Assembly (NCBI GenBank): GCA_003427395.1
Contig: BFEA01000250.1
Location: 1,018,590-1,061,243, forward strand
DNA length: 42,654 bases
Direction of reading: 5' to 3'
Source: Chara braunii
Lineage: Eukaryota; Streptophyta; Charophyceae; Charales; Characeae
A program made the position numbers and the translations under genes. Positions 20,135 through 31,349 of this stretch are shown one piece after another; within the stretch, counting starts at the first letter, position 1, and each line of letters begins with the position of its first letter. A model generated the notes under the pieces. That model did no database searches and was not told the DNA's origin. It saw only the letters and a program-made list of their open reading frames with translations.

Positions 20135-20444
20135 TGCGTACTATTTGAACTTGCGTACTATTCGGATTTGCATGAGCTACTTCGAAAAATCGAATTTTGC
20201 AAGGAAAGTTGAAAAGTACATACGCGCGTCTTGTTTGGGGGAAGACTGTAGCGTACCCTACGGTAAGGAGAGAAAGGTATGCGCACTTGGGCGCCTGGCT
20301 GCTCTGAGCAGCCATCGACAAGTGACAAGGAGTGGAAGCTGTAGTTTGAGAATCTGTCCTATTTCATATGGGTGATTGTAGGTGTGATTTCAATGTTTTT
20401 TTTATAAGAATCAAAGATAGGCTTCGCTTTAGAAAACTCAAAGT

Positions 20445-20540
20445 AATAATGTCTGGCAGAGCTACAAACAGATGGAAATAATGTGTGGCTGAGCTACAAA
20501 CAGATGGAAATAATGTGTGGCAGAGCTACAAACAGATGGA
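20445..20540. repeat. 32-bp minisatellite, about 2.6 to 3 units
   Basis: GAGCTACAAACAGATGGAAA recurs at 20459, 20491 and (truncated) 20523, exactly 32 bp apart, with ATAATGTGTGGC(A/T) completing the unit. Copies are nearly identical. Confidence 0.9.
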
Positions 20541-22100
20541 GCTTGTCAAATTTGTCTCTTCGATCCTCAACAGTGCCAAATTCGATACGGAAACTCCGTA
20601 TATCGAAGACGGCGAGGCGTTCGTAAGAGCTTCTGCTCTTCAAACAACCATTTCCAAAACGAGATTCTCAAATGATTGTTTTGCATTGATCAGACAAAAG
20701 ATATATGTATTCAAATTTGATGAGATAAATTCATTGTCGACATATGTCTTTTTGTTGGGAGTATTTTAGGCTTTTTGTGGTTGTTTATCTCACTTTGCCA
20801 GTGAAGTGTGTGCGCTTTGCGAGCCCCTTTGACAGTTGAGCCAAATTGAACTACACTTGAATGGATGGACAAAGTCCTCCAAGCAGCAAAGTTGACAGGC
20901 CGAACGTATTGGCTAGGGTTGCACCTGGAGATTGTCCTTTCAGACAATAAAAATAGCATGGGTGCTTCTTCGTATCGTGCAAAATTGCGCATGAAAAGTG
21001 AAGCGAGATCTTCTATCACCTAATTTGGAAAACAAAAAGTTCATTGGCAATCCGTGTCTCCAAGTTTACATGATCTCTTTTGTGTCGTTGGTGTAAATGG
21101 TTGGAACGAGGGGTTATCGATGCTTTGCAGTGGGACGTTATTTTCCTCGGCCTGTAACTGGGCCTATTTGGCCTTGTGCCTGTCTGGTGTGTGGGAACAA
21201 ACCCTGGATGATCTCACTGGATGATCTCACCGGCCAGTGTTCATCCAGTCCAGTATTGCTGTAAGTATCAGTCCAGTCAGTCTTCTAGGGTTAAATTTCG
21301 TATTTATCTCATTATTCCTCCTCCACATTTATATCTTTCATGTCGGCGGCTCCCGTTACACTGGTCTTAGAGCAGGTGATGTTCCTGCTCTCTCCCACCC
21401 ACCCCGTCCATCATTTGTCACGTGGATTGCGTAAAAAGCTCGCCACTTCAGTAGTGACACCTCTGCATATATTCTATCATAAGTTGTGCAGCCAGTGCCA
21501 ATTTCTTTGTATTGTTAGCTTGTTGGAAATCTCTTGATAAAATGTTTCCAATGAGCGGAAGAATGCTCAATTCTATTTGTTTGGTGAGGAGATAAGATCA
21601 TTTAAAGATTGCGGTTTCTTTGTCGTCTATATGTTGAGCAGCGCTATTACTACAGGCTGCAGTCAATGTGGTGCCATATTTTGTTAGAAGCGTGTTCCAA
21701 AAGATCTAACGAGTTATTTTGCCCAAAATATAATGAGCGGATAAAAAATTTGTCGACAGTAAACTACTTTCCCTCTCTCTTTCTCCGCGTGGTTGTTTTT
21801 CAAGTGTCATGTAGTTTGGAGATATTGAAGATCCCCCTCATTAGAGGGTTGCGCTACATGGATCATAGAGATGGGTAATCAAAATAAAAAAAACCACCGA
21901 TCAGTAATTGTCTATAAATGTGATTTGGTCACATTGGTCGACCTCTCGTGACCCAAGCGTGCGAAAACAATTCCACATAATCGATTTGTGGTCCCTGATC
22001 GGCACAAGTGTTCCACCAGCGAGCACAAGATCGCTTGTATACTTGGTGTATCCTTGGTATTCGCGGATCGAAGCCTGCCTGCTGAGCGCGTAGAGTTGAG
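20541..22100. other. no gene seen
   Basis: Moderate to low GC. A 14-bp tandem pair (GGATGATCTCAC) lies at about 21207-21232. No frame is recognisable. Confidence 0.5.
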
Positions 22101-22180
22101 GGTTCGATCATTCGAACCTCCAATCTCATAGCACAGTGCACATTTGATGTCAGTGCTCCACCCACTGAGCTAAGGCACAC
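22101..22180 (-). repeat. tRNA-like pol III head, SINE or tRNA pseudogene
   Basis: Read on the minus strand, 22179-22101 begins GTGCCTTAGCTCAGTGGGTG, which matches a tRNA acceptor/D-arm region with a good A box (TAGCTCAGTGGG, 22172-22161). The D stem GCTC/GAGC is intact. A B box GGTTCGAAT lies at 22118-22110. The A-to-B distance is about 54 nt, compatible with pol III promoters. The anticodon stem does not form and the T arm is replaced by a GGTTCGA/TCGAACC hairpin. It is therefore not a functional tRNA. A tRNA-derived SINE head is the best guess; no tail or target duplication was found. Confidence 0.45.
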
Positions 22181-24173
22181 AATTTTTAAACTCCGGTGCT
22201 CTCCATTAACACCAAACCTTTTCACAATGGTTAGATCAGGCCGAAAATCGGAGCTGATTTGAAATATGGGATAATTTAATTAAACAAAAATCAGTTGGAT
22301 ACATTATTTAGTTTTACTTAATCAAATGCCGCAAACACTCTATTTTTTTAGGATGACTCTCATGCAGACACACCACCTTGAAAGTGCATCAACAAGCTTG
22401 TTGTACTAGTTTTTATTTGGCTGTAACTCGAACTCGAACATGTTAATGTGTGTTGACCATTGTGTGTGAGCTTCTATGACAATACAAGCATCTTAAACCA
22501 TAACAATGTTTAATTATTCAAAAACCTTTGACAAGTCTTCGTATCAGATAGCATCTTCATGTGAGGAGAGTGCAGTACGACGCATATATTTTTTCTCATT
22601 TGTGTTCGCTACCACGTGCATCCATGGCATGCGCTTGGAGATGCATTCCACGGGCCTTGGGCTGCACGCATCGTTCTACAGCAGTGCCACTCCAGTCCGA
22701 AGGCAGCACAAATGATACTTGAAGGATCAAGAATTAAACCATTGGTATAATCGAGCCTGGAGGAGATGCATGGCACACCAAGCTTTTTAGAGTTGCTAGC
22801 ACTTTGTTTTGTTTTTGGCTTGCGGTGCGAGCCATTGTGACCCAGAAGCTATGAGCCGGGAAACTAACAAAAAACGCTAACTCGCAATTTTTTACAATGT
22901 TGGGAATGTGTACTAATGTTGAATGAGATGGTCCTTGGAAGTAAGAAAAAACCTTTCACATATTTGTATTCATTGAATAAAAACATGTCTGGACCAAGTG
23001 TATCAGTCGCGTGATAATATATGTCATACATTCAATGTTTAATATGTTGACAAATGGTCACACACCACTCACTATACGTGGCCTTTGCCGCTTTGCAACC
23101 CAGTTTATCTTCCTTTCGTTTAACTAAATTTATCAATAAATGCCTTGGCGAAGGTAGAGGGGATTTTTGAGCTTGCTCTGCTTGGCGTTAATTTTGTGTC
23201 TCTCTACGTAGTACCTCTATAACTATCTTTCGGAGTTCTACGTGCATTTAGTAGGTATTGATAAACTATTGCAACATTGTTGTAAGATGTCATTATCGCG
23301 TGCATTTAGTAGGTATGGAGGAATGGTTGTCTTTTACTCCAATAATTTGGGTATTCCAATTGTGAAACTTGCATCAACCTTATCTAAGCTTGCAACACGC
23401 TTACCATAATGTTAAATGTGTTGTCCATAAATGTCATTGTAGTCTTCATTTTCATTAATTCCCCTCAACCCTCATAGGGATGAGCTCATCTGCATGAGCG
23501 AATTGAATCGATAGAAAGGGTGTTAGTCACCAACCATCCATATTGACATTCATTTCACCAACAGGTCTTTTTGAGTCTGCTATGCTTTTCTTTTGATGAA
23601 CATTTTCATTTTTCGTGAAAGGAGTGTATTCATCTTAACGACAATAAATGCATCATTCTGATTGACTTCCATCTTTAGATTCTCCTTTGGGACTCTCTCT
23701 GTCTTCTCCTTTGGGACTCTCTTCGTCTTCTTCCATTTTGATAATTACTTGCCGATAAAAAAACGTTTTCTAGCCTAATGTCTTGTGACCATGTACCCTT
23801 TATTTCATCACCAACTTTTATGTATCTTCCTCCCTTCTTATTTTTCGAAAGCATCATAAAAAGTATTAAAAAAAAAAAATACAAAATAGGGTTCAGTATG
23901 CTACATGCATGGCAAAATATAGACACATTGTCAATCATGGGATGTCGGGGATAAGTATGTTCTTTGATCAAGGTCTTCACCTAACCTCCTATGCATCCAA
24001 ATTTCAGGGTTCCTTAGTGTGGACTCGTTATATCATTATATGTTAACGTGGGGCCATTGATGCATGTAAACTCCTTAAGGTGACTAAGTATGAACCTTAT
24101 TTTTTTTTCCCTTCTTTTTTTTTCTCATATCTTCGTTCATCCCTTGTTTTTTTCTTCTTAAATGTATTTTTTC

Positions 24174-24174
<1 letters not shown>
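22181..24174. other. AT-rich, no gene seen
   Basis: Long AT-rich non-coding DNA. GTGCATTTAGTAGGTAT occurs twice (about 23241 and 23299). A 24-bp tandem pair is listed separately. Confidence 0.5.
23681..23728. repeat. 24-bp tandem duplication
   Basis: TCTCCTTTGGGACTCTCTCT at 23681 is repeated at 23705 with one change near the end. Two units of 24 bp. Confidence 0.8.

Positions 24175-24233
<59 letters not shown>
24175..24233. repeat. poly(T) tract, 59 nt
   Basis: Uninterrupted run of 59 T on plus, that is poly(A) on minus, directly following the minus-strand gag remnant. It marks a sharp change from AT-rich DNA on its left to GC-rich DNA on its right. It could be the poly(A) tail of a retroposed copy. 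A length of 59 in an assembly may not be exact. Confidence 0.85.
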
Positions 24234-25503
24234 CTTCTTGTCCTCGACTATCCTCGTCCTCATAACCTCTGGTCCTCACGTCGCATCGCTCGTTTCGGTG
24301 CTCTTTCGCTGTTGAGGTCCGGTCGCGTCCCTCCTTCCTTTCTCGAGCGGTAGTCCCGTCCTACCCACGACCCCGCTTCTTCTCGTGGTTACATGTTGGC
24401 CCTCAACAAAGCTCGCCCACCTCCTCTTTTTCCATTACCGAAAAGTTTAGGTTGTTTAATGCCGCTATAACGCGTCTCATCCCCCCGTGTGAATTCCAGT
24501 CAACCCTTTCTCCGTTAGGACCCAGGATCTATCCCTTGAGGGTCCTATAACACCGCCCTCCTAAGATGTCATGGTTAAGCTTCGGGCAAAGCCTAACGAA
24601 GTGTTCCATCAAGGCGCAATATCGACATTATTCCTTCGAAGGATCTCTCTGACCGGTTCGGCGCTCTGGTCTTGGAGCTAGGGCTTCTTGGGGCACCAAC
24701 GGAGTTCGAGATACGCGGGTTTGCACCACCCGAAGGGTATCCACTATCCTTTCCTTCTAGTTGTCCGCCCCTTCGCCTTGATCGTGCAACTCCTTCGACC
24801 CCCTTTTCACTCCGTACCCAGTTGTTTCTAGGACCTCAGACTTTTCATAGTTTCGCTGGCGACTTTCTATCTTGACACCCCTTTCTTGGTCGAGATAGAC
24901 TGTCAGTTTCTCCCTTAGGTCCAAGAGGTCACTATAGTCTTCGTTTGACAAGGATTGTCCCCCTGTCTGCTGACTCATTCCACAGTCCGCTTCTTGCTCC
25001 TTTATTTCCTTTGTGGTCCCTACCTCGGAGGGTCGAACCCTCCCTTTTTCTCCCGCGTTTCCGCCCTTTCCCCAACCACCGGGTTTCCCAATCATGCGCT
25101 CTTGTCGCGTCTCACCCAGACATTCATCATTATACAGCTCATTGTCATTCTCAACCTCGATGTTCCTGATCATTTTTTCAATTACACCAGCGTTGTAAGT
25201 TGCTACCATCTGTTCCACTTCCTTGAGTCTTCGTAGGGTATCCGCTACCTTCCTTTTCTTCGTCACTCCTCCCACCGAGGTCTGTGACTCTTCCGTATTT
25301 CCGACCACGGTTGGCCTCATTCCCCGAGATTCTGCAGGCCTCCTCCCGGTATGACTCCCTTTTTCCAAAATCCCCCTCGCGTTGCCTTTGACCCCCTCGC
25401 TGTTGAACCGTCGGTTGNNNNNNNNNNNNNNNTTTGTTCTTCTTTTCACATTCCTTTCGCTTTTTTTTTTTTTTTTTTCCCTTCGTCGTCGTATCGTTGG
25501 CAA
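24234..25503 (-). pseudogene. retroelement gag-like protein with CCHC zinc knuckle (broken)
   Basis: A minus frame of 248 codons starts near 25503 (basic N-terminus MPTIRRRREKKKKK) and is rich in Lys, Glu and Asn, with TLRRLKEVEQMVATY and SNEDYSDLLDLREKLTVYL, suggesting helical segments. It ends near 24757. Beyond a stop the minus strand gives C-R-Y-C-A-L-M-E-H-F-V-R-L-C at 24627-24586, a perfect CCHC knuckle. A TAA codon stands immediately before the first Cys. RCYRTLKG and NSHGGMRRVIAALNN follow. This is the layout of a retroelement Gag. The knuckle differs from that of the 5-12 kb element, so it is another family. A 15-N gap (25418-25432) interrupts it. Its pol is absent. Confidence 0.65.
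25418..25432. other. assembly gap, 15 N
   Basis: Fifteen ambiguous bases lie inside the gag-like frame. A T-rich homopolymer run lies about 30 bp to the right, a likely cause. Confidence 0.99.
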
Positions 25504-26350
25504 GGTTTGCCAAGGTGGTTGATGATCCCTAGAGATCTTTGATCTACCAAGTCTAGCACTACTGAGTGTTGTAAATTCGGTGTGTAGGGGGTGAAGTGAC
25601 GTCCATGGTGGAAGGATATGTTGTCATGAGAGTTGTTTATATTGACATATGCGATGTCTATAGTAGTCAGGCCCCACTCTTTCGTGGAGGATTTTCGTAA
25701 AAGATTTCAATTTGTTTTTTGGTATTCCATTTTTTTTGCTCCCTCATAAATATCTTGCATTCATAAAGTTATTCATTTTTCGCCAATTTTTATGAAGTAT
25801 TATGTAATGTTTCAACAATTATTGTATAAAATTTGAGCATATTTGATGTCATATGACCCACAGATATGGTGTTGCAAAAAAAATGTTTTCGCCAAAACAA
25901 AAATGGGAGTTTGCTGATGACTGATCCTATTAGGTTTTTGGGCACAAACGGTACACCAGCGAGTCAATGACAGAGTGAGCAAAACGTAAAGACACAGAGG
26001 AGAGGCCAAAGATAGAGAAGTCGATGAGAGAATGCTTTAGATCTTGGCTGGTAAATTACGCTCAATCGAAAAAAAATAAAAAGTATATACAATGGATTGC
26101 GGTGGGTGTCGAGCGCATCGGTTCCTCAGAAGGGAACCTCCCGATCACGTCACGCAGGATTTGGCATGTCACATAAACACAAGGAGTTTTGTCGCTTGGA
26201 GCAAGTGCGTCAGCTATATCTTCGTCGAGTCTCTAAAACAATATAGGATTTTGAGAGGTACACCTTGTTTGTTGTCACCATCCCTTGAGTGGTTGTATCC
26301 ACATTGAACTATTGAACCACATGCAGAAGTCTGTATATGCAACAACAGAA
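25504..26350. other. AT-rich, no gene seen
   Basis: Non-coding AT-rich DNA. Only short frames that I cannot assign. Confidence 0.5.
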
Positions 26351-26415
26351 GTGGACCAACCGAGGGCGTATCTCGTACGTTGTAGCATAAGGGGTACGTG
26401 CGGTCAATGCCTAAA
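26351..26415 (-). repeat. dispersed ~65-bp element, copy 1
   Basis: The reverse complement carries TATGCTACAACGTACGAGA, then CCCTCGGTTGGTCCAC, preceded by TTTAGGCATTGACCGCACG. Copies 2 and 3 lie at 33642-33707 and 42065-42133 on the plus strand. No open frame or known family explains it. This copy ends about 30 bp from the first 755-bp direct repeat. Confidence 0.7.
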
Positions 26416-26447
26416 TCGAACCTGTACGTAACCCGTCGTATAGTGCC

Positions 26448-27202
26448 CACATCCCTCGTGCACGGCCTTGCGTCGGTCGACTAGGACACCAGACCACCAC
26501 GCGTCTCAACTCTAAGAATAAAAATCACCCAATCCATAAGCGCATGCACAATCCTTTTTTAATATTCATACCTACAACTCAGTATCATGCTTGCACGATG
26601 GACTAGAGGTAAACATTTAATCACACGTATACACCTTTTGGAACCCGAGGTTGGATAGAACGTGTGAAAAATGGGTGATCCGTCAGGTAAGAAGGTCGAA
26701 CGGCATCAAGTTGTCTTTCTCTCACGGATCTTATGCATCCGTTCACATTCAATAGGTATTCAGTCCATACGTCCCAAAGTTCACATTGAGCTTTAATAAC
26801 TTACCTACATAAAACATACACATCATATATGCAAATAAAACAGCATTGCATTGCACTAAGTAGGGTCAACCTTACCATTTTCCTATAACTTATGCCCCCT
26901 TTAAACATGTTAAAGTCTGGTTTTTATCCAACCTTTCAAAAGATATTCAACCCCATTAAGTGGCCATATAAAAGACACAGGGTCATATCTTAGGAAGCCA
27001 CCCCAAACCCATAGGGCGAGTATTTTTGGTTGGGGTTCACGATAAGGTGAAAGCACTGAAAGGTGTCTCACAAATGGACTAGCTATCAAACGATAACGAA
27101 AGTTAATGAAGTTCAAAACGTATTGAAGTATTTGCATATAGCAGTAACCTGTGTCACCAAACCAAAGCAAGATCACCCGTCGAGTTAACGGAGATCCACT
27201 CC
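26448..27202. repeat. ~755-bp direct repeat, copy A
   Basis: Starts CACATCCCTCGTGCACGGCC and ends at CGAGTTAACGGAGATCCACT. Collinear with copy B (27496-28249) at an offset of 1047-1048 bp throughout, with scattered substitutions and small indels. 293 bp of unrelated DNA separates the copies. I see no coding potential and no reliable TG..CA ends, so an LTR pair is not claimed. Confidence 0.9.
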
Positions 27203-27495
27203 GTATTGGATTCGGAGCTATTTAATGGTATTGTTCAGTAATGATATCATACTAACAAAAAAATGGACCAGCACTTCTCCTAAAGGTGTGTGTTCGCAAA
27301 ACATAAACCAAACCATATCCAAAAATAAAACTTCTGACTCAAAGTTTATCTTAAAATAAACTAACATTTTGGTTTTAGTAGAAATTTCAATAACACTTCC
27401 TTTCACGAGGCAGACTTTGGTTGTAGTAAAAATTTTGACAACACTTGCCTTCACGAGGGAGGTTTTGTCGATTTCTAGTGAATCGAATGATGAAA
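27203..27495. other. unique spacer between the two direct repeats
   Basis: 293 bp of AT-rich DNA with no copy after repeat B or before repeat A. A short internal duplication is visible: AACACTTCCTTTCACGAGGC and AACACTTGCCTTCACGAGGG lie about 48 bp apart, each preceded by a GTAGWAAWTTTSAA-like phrase. Confidence 0.6.
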
Positions 27496-28249
27496 CACAT
27501 CCCTTATGCACGGCCCTGCGTCGGTCGACAATGATATCAGACCACCACTCGTCTCAACTCTAAGAGTAAAGATAACCCAATCAACAAGCGCATGCATATT
27601 TTTTTTTTAATATTCATACCTGCAACTCAGTATCGCGCTTGCATGATGGACTAGAGTTAGACATTTCCTCACACATATACACTTTGGAACCCGAGGTTGG
27701 ATAAAAGGGGTGAAAAATGAGTGATCCGTCGGGTAAGACGGTTATGCGGCATCAAGTTGTTTTTCTCTCACAGATCTTACGCATCTGTTCACATTCAATA
27801 GGTATCTAGTCGATACATCTCAAAGATCAAATTGAGATTTAATAACTTACCTACATAAAACATCAAACCGTATATGCAAATAAAGCAGCATTGCATTGCA
27901 CTAAGCATGCTCAACCTTACTATTTTCCTATAGCTTATGCCCCCTTTAAAAATGTTAAAGTCTAATATTTATCCAACATTTTCAAAAGATATTCAACCCC
28001 GTTAAGTGGTCATTTGAAAGACATTGGGTCATATCCCAGGAAACCACCCCAAACCTATAGGACGAATATTTTCGGTCGGGGTTCAGAATAAGGTGAAAGC
28101 ACTGAAAGGCGACTTACAAACCAACTAGCTATCAACTGATAACATAAGTTGATGAAGTTCAAAACGTATGAAAGTATTTATAGATAGCGGTAACCTGTGT
28201 CACAAAACCAAAGCAAGCATTACCTGTCGAGTTAATGACGATCCACTCT
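27496..28249. repeat. ~755-bp direct repeat, copy B
   Basis: Starts CACATCCCTTATGCACGGCC and ends at CGAGTTAATGACGATCCACT. Shared landmarks in the same order as copy A include CGTCGGTCGA, GAACCCGAGGTTGGATA, GTGATCCGTC, TTACCTACATAAAACAT, AGCAGCATTGCATTGCACTA and GTGAAAGCACTGAAAGG. Confidence 0.9.
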
Positions 28250-29448
28250 TTTCTTTTTCGAAAAAATATGAAGCATTTTATACGAGTATATTACCAATGG
28301 TAAGGTTCAGTCGAGTTAAAACATTTTGGAAAGAAGGGTACACAAAGTGTTTGTATGATAGTAAGCATTACTTCTCAAACAATACTTTGTCTTCAACATT
28401 TGGACACAAAATAAAAATATTTTATTTTCCCTGTGTGCATGAAGTGATCTCATTGAGTTACCATCTATCGATCCCGTAGTCCCAACTTTACGGGGGTTAA
28501 TTATTAGACTTTAAATTTTTATAGGCAACAAAATCAATTGATTCGTGTTCAACATGGTCAATCAGATGCACCTAGTGATATGGACAAATTTTTGTAAGAA
28601 TAATGTTTGTCAAAATTTTCTCGATAGCCACTCTGGGCGTCCGAGCCGCCTTTGGTAGGCCGGGCTGTTTGTACGGATGACACAATGGGGATATGGGTCA
28701 TGCATTACGTATGATGTTCGTTTTATTATTAATTTACATACGGCTGACAATGTATTTATTCGGAGAAAGAATAAAGTTAAAATATGAAATCAATGTCACG
28801 AGTGACGCATACGTTCTCTGCAAGTGTATATTTGTGAGAGACAGAGATAGGAAGTAGAAATGGATGGATGAATATAGAAAAAGAAAAAGAAAAAAATTGT
28901 TATTTACTTATACGTGCGCCATATGTCAGCGCATGTAAGAGAGGGGTGATATGCGAAGTCTATTTTTGTATACATAGGTGTGTGTGTGTGTGTGAGAAAT
29001 AAAGAAAACAAACAAGTGACGCATACTCTTGCATAAACCTTGTATGTTTATAGTATGCATAAAAGGAGTGATACTTGATCATGTGTGCCTTTTATGTGCG
29101 TATGTAAGCATGTATGAGAAAGAGAAAGTAACTATACTACTCGTTCCGGATGAGCGTGTGAAAGTGGATTTGTCCACACATTGTGAGTTTTTTTATTTTG
29201 CTATAGTTATTGCAATAGTTCGAGAAAGTATTGCTACATTGTTTGAATTGTATAGGGGATATTGATTTCAATGATTGTGCTGTTGATTTTGTGGGACCTC
29301 AAGCTTCTGTCTGTGAGGCTTCTATGAGGAAAAGACAATTGACGAAGTCCCACTTCGACCAGACTGTGTTACAACTACAATCAAGTGGGACCTCATGCTA
29401 CCTATTGCTCGCAGGAGCTCAAGTGAAGTTCATGCGAAACTTCTGAGG
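28250..29448. other. AT-rich, no gene seen
   Basis: A (GT)n run of about 16 nt lies near 28979. AGTGACGCATAC occurs at about 28801 and 29016. No recognisable gene. Confidence 0.5.
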
Positions 29449-29690
29449 CAAGGAACTTCAAGGTAGGCAATGCCATTTTTTTCATTTTGTACACCCCTAT
29501 GTGTATTTTGCAATGCATGTGGTTGTGACCGATTATATAATGTTTTAATATATTTTTGTATTGGAGACAAGGAACTTCAAGGTAGGTAATGTCATTTTTT
29601 TCCATCATGTACACCCCTATGTGTACTTTACTACACATGTGGTTATAACTGGTTATATATGTTGGTTATATATTTTTGTATATTTCTTCA
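29449..29690. repeat. 119-bp tandem duplication
   Basis: CAAGGAACTTCAAGGTAGG at 29449 recurs at 29568. Both units continue through ATGTCATTTTTTT-like sequence, GTACACCCCTATGTGTA, ACATGTGGTT and a TTATATA-rich end. Two units with moderate divergence. Confidence 0.85.
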
Positions 29691-30029
29691 TAACTAAATC
29701 ATAACTAAAAATAAATATGCATATACGAAGACTCTGCTTGAAGAAAGAAAAGAAATAATCAAGGATATCATGAAAAAAGTTGCTTATGAATGATTAAAGT
29801 TTATAGAAACATGAGGTCAAAACCTCATAGATGCTTCACCTACCCTTCTTTAATGGTGGTAGGATTCAGGTATTAGAGAAACCCATCTTATTGTTATCAT
29901 TTCCTTTATTGATTCAATCTTGAGAACGAAAGGATTGAGGTATCAGGTTATTCTATTGTTATTTAATTGTAGTAGGGTAGCGACACCAGAAAATGTCACC
30001 CTACTAAAGTTATTTTCCCTTACTAAGTA
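29691..30029. other. AT-rich, no gene seen
   Basis: GAGGTCAAAACCTC-like words and a repeated AAAGGATTGAGGTATCAGG/ AGGATTCAGGTATTAG phrase (about 29870 and 29928) suggest another faint duplication. Nothing coding. Confidence 0.4.
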
Positions 30030-30540
30030 GGTTGAGGCTAGAGCGGGCTGCCTAATACATATGTTCATTTTGATCAATTGGTTTCTAAAAACAATAAGAT
30101 GTGGACCCCCAAGTGGTTGCCTACTACATTTATTGATTTAAACGGAATGAATTATGAAACAACGATACGATAACTCCGTATCATAATATCTCACTATGTG
30201 CTTAGTTTGATTGTGAGATAAAGGATGTGATCCATTGAATGAGTTGCCTATTGTTTGCACCTCTTGGCATTCTTTGAAACAACGAGATATAGACCCCAAA
30301 GCGGGCAATCTCACTACGTGTTTATTACGATTGTTTGATTGAAACGATAATAATATCGACACTAGAGTGGGTTGATAACATAGACACTAGAGCGGGTTTT
30401 CCTACCATCCATACTTCTTCATTTGGTGGTAGGAAATGCACCTCATAGTGCATTGGCTATTGTGAATGTTTATTTTACTTACTTAAGGTTATGGACACAA
30501 TAGGATGTGGATCCTATAGTGGGTTTTCTGCTTTGTGTAT
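30030..30540. repeat. degenerate tandem family around an AGAGCGGGTT word
   Basis: The phrase (C)TAGAGCGGG(T/C)T or a close variant, followed by a CCTA-type word and often TACATNTTNATT, recurs at about 30040, 30109, 30299, 30364, 30388 and 30520. It is often preceded by GATGTGGACCC or GATATAGACCC. Units vary from about 25 to 130 bp, so this is an eroded array rather than a clean satellite. Confidence 0.5.
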
Positions 30541-31242
30541 TTGTCGTGATATCATGTGCTTCTTGAAATGATTGAACCGAACTTCAAAGAAAACAATCCA
30601 GCTATATAATCGCAAAAAAATGGATAATAACTTATCTAACACAAATATTTATAAAAAAACTGAAGTTATATATAGGTATTGTAGATGTATATTGAAACTA
30701 CTTAATGGTAAGTAAGCTAGTATGCGTCCTCTCGTAGCTTAGTCGCATAGACACTTACCAAAGACTTGAGCACTAGGTAAAATATGAATGGATAGGTTGA
30801 ACAAGTAAGAGGTTAACTGAAAGAAAAATGTTCATTTATTGCATAGCATAAATTTGGAAAGGTCACTTTCTTAGAAGACGTGTTGTCGAAATCTTTACTA
30901 GATTAGAAACGTAGTCAACAAAGGTCGACAAACCATTTTTGTATCCCACCCGCAGTCGGCCCAGTGTAAACCTAGATATATTTTATGTACTCGCATCCGG
31001 TGCCACCCATGTAAATACAATGTTTTTTATCCAGACCTAGTCTATCTAAGGTAGTTGATTATTTTTTGTACCGGTACCCGGCCGACCCAGCATTTGCAGT
31101 GAACCTTTACCCCTACCTAGCCACACCCACGCCTACATCCGCCTGCGCCCGCGACCAATTTTTATGCACTCGTGCCTGACTGTATCAATACCCAACAATT
31201 ACCACCCGACAACGTTATGAGAGAATGACGAAATCGATGATA
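30541..31242. other. no gene seen
   Basis: AT-rich on the left. The stretch 30945-31160 is C-rich with repeated GTACCGGTACCCGG / ACCCGCAGTCGGCCCAG-like phrases that look like a faint repeat. No frame is recognisable. Confidence 0.4.
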
Positions 31243-31318
31243 TTTTTTTTCCTCTCTCTCTCTCTTGTTTTTTTTTTTTTTTTTTTCTCTCTCTCTCTCT
31301 CTCTCGTACACACGCGCA

Positions 31319-31349
<31 letters not shown>
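31243..31349. repeat. low-complexity block T8(CT)nT19(CT)n ... (GT)10(GA)n
   Basis: T and CT runs (31243-31305), a 15-bp spacer, then (GT)10 at 31321-31340 switching to GA at 31341-31349. Open frames through it (up to 117 codons) are artefacts of composition. Confidence 0.9.

Noticed and set aside
19572-20375. Open frame of 267 codons with Glu-Arg and Val-Cys repeats
   Set aside because: GA and GT dinucleotide runs have no stop codon in any frame, and both strands are equally open. It is a microsatellite artefact.
24097-24279. Poly-Lys (minus) and poly-Phe (plus) frames
   Set aside because: Both are direct translations of the 59-nt T tract.
26448-28249. LTR pair of a retrotransposon
   Set aside because: Ends do not read TG..CA with confidence, the spacer is only 293 bp with no primer-binding site, and no target duplication was seen.
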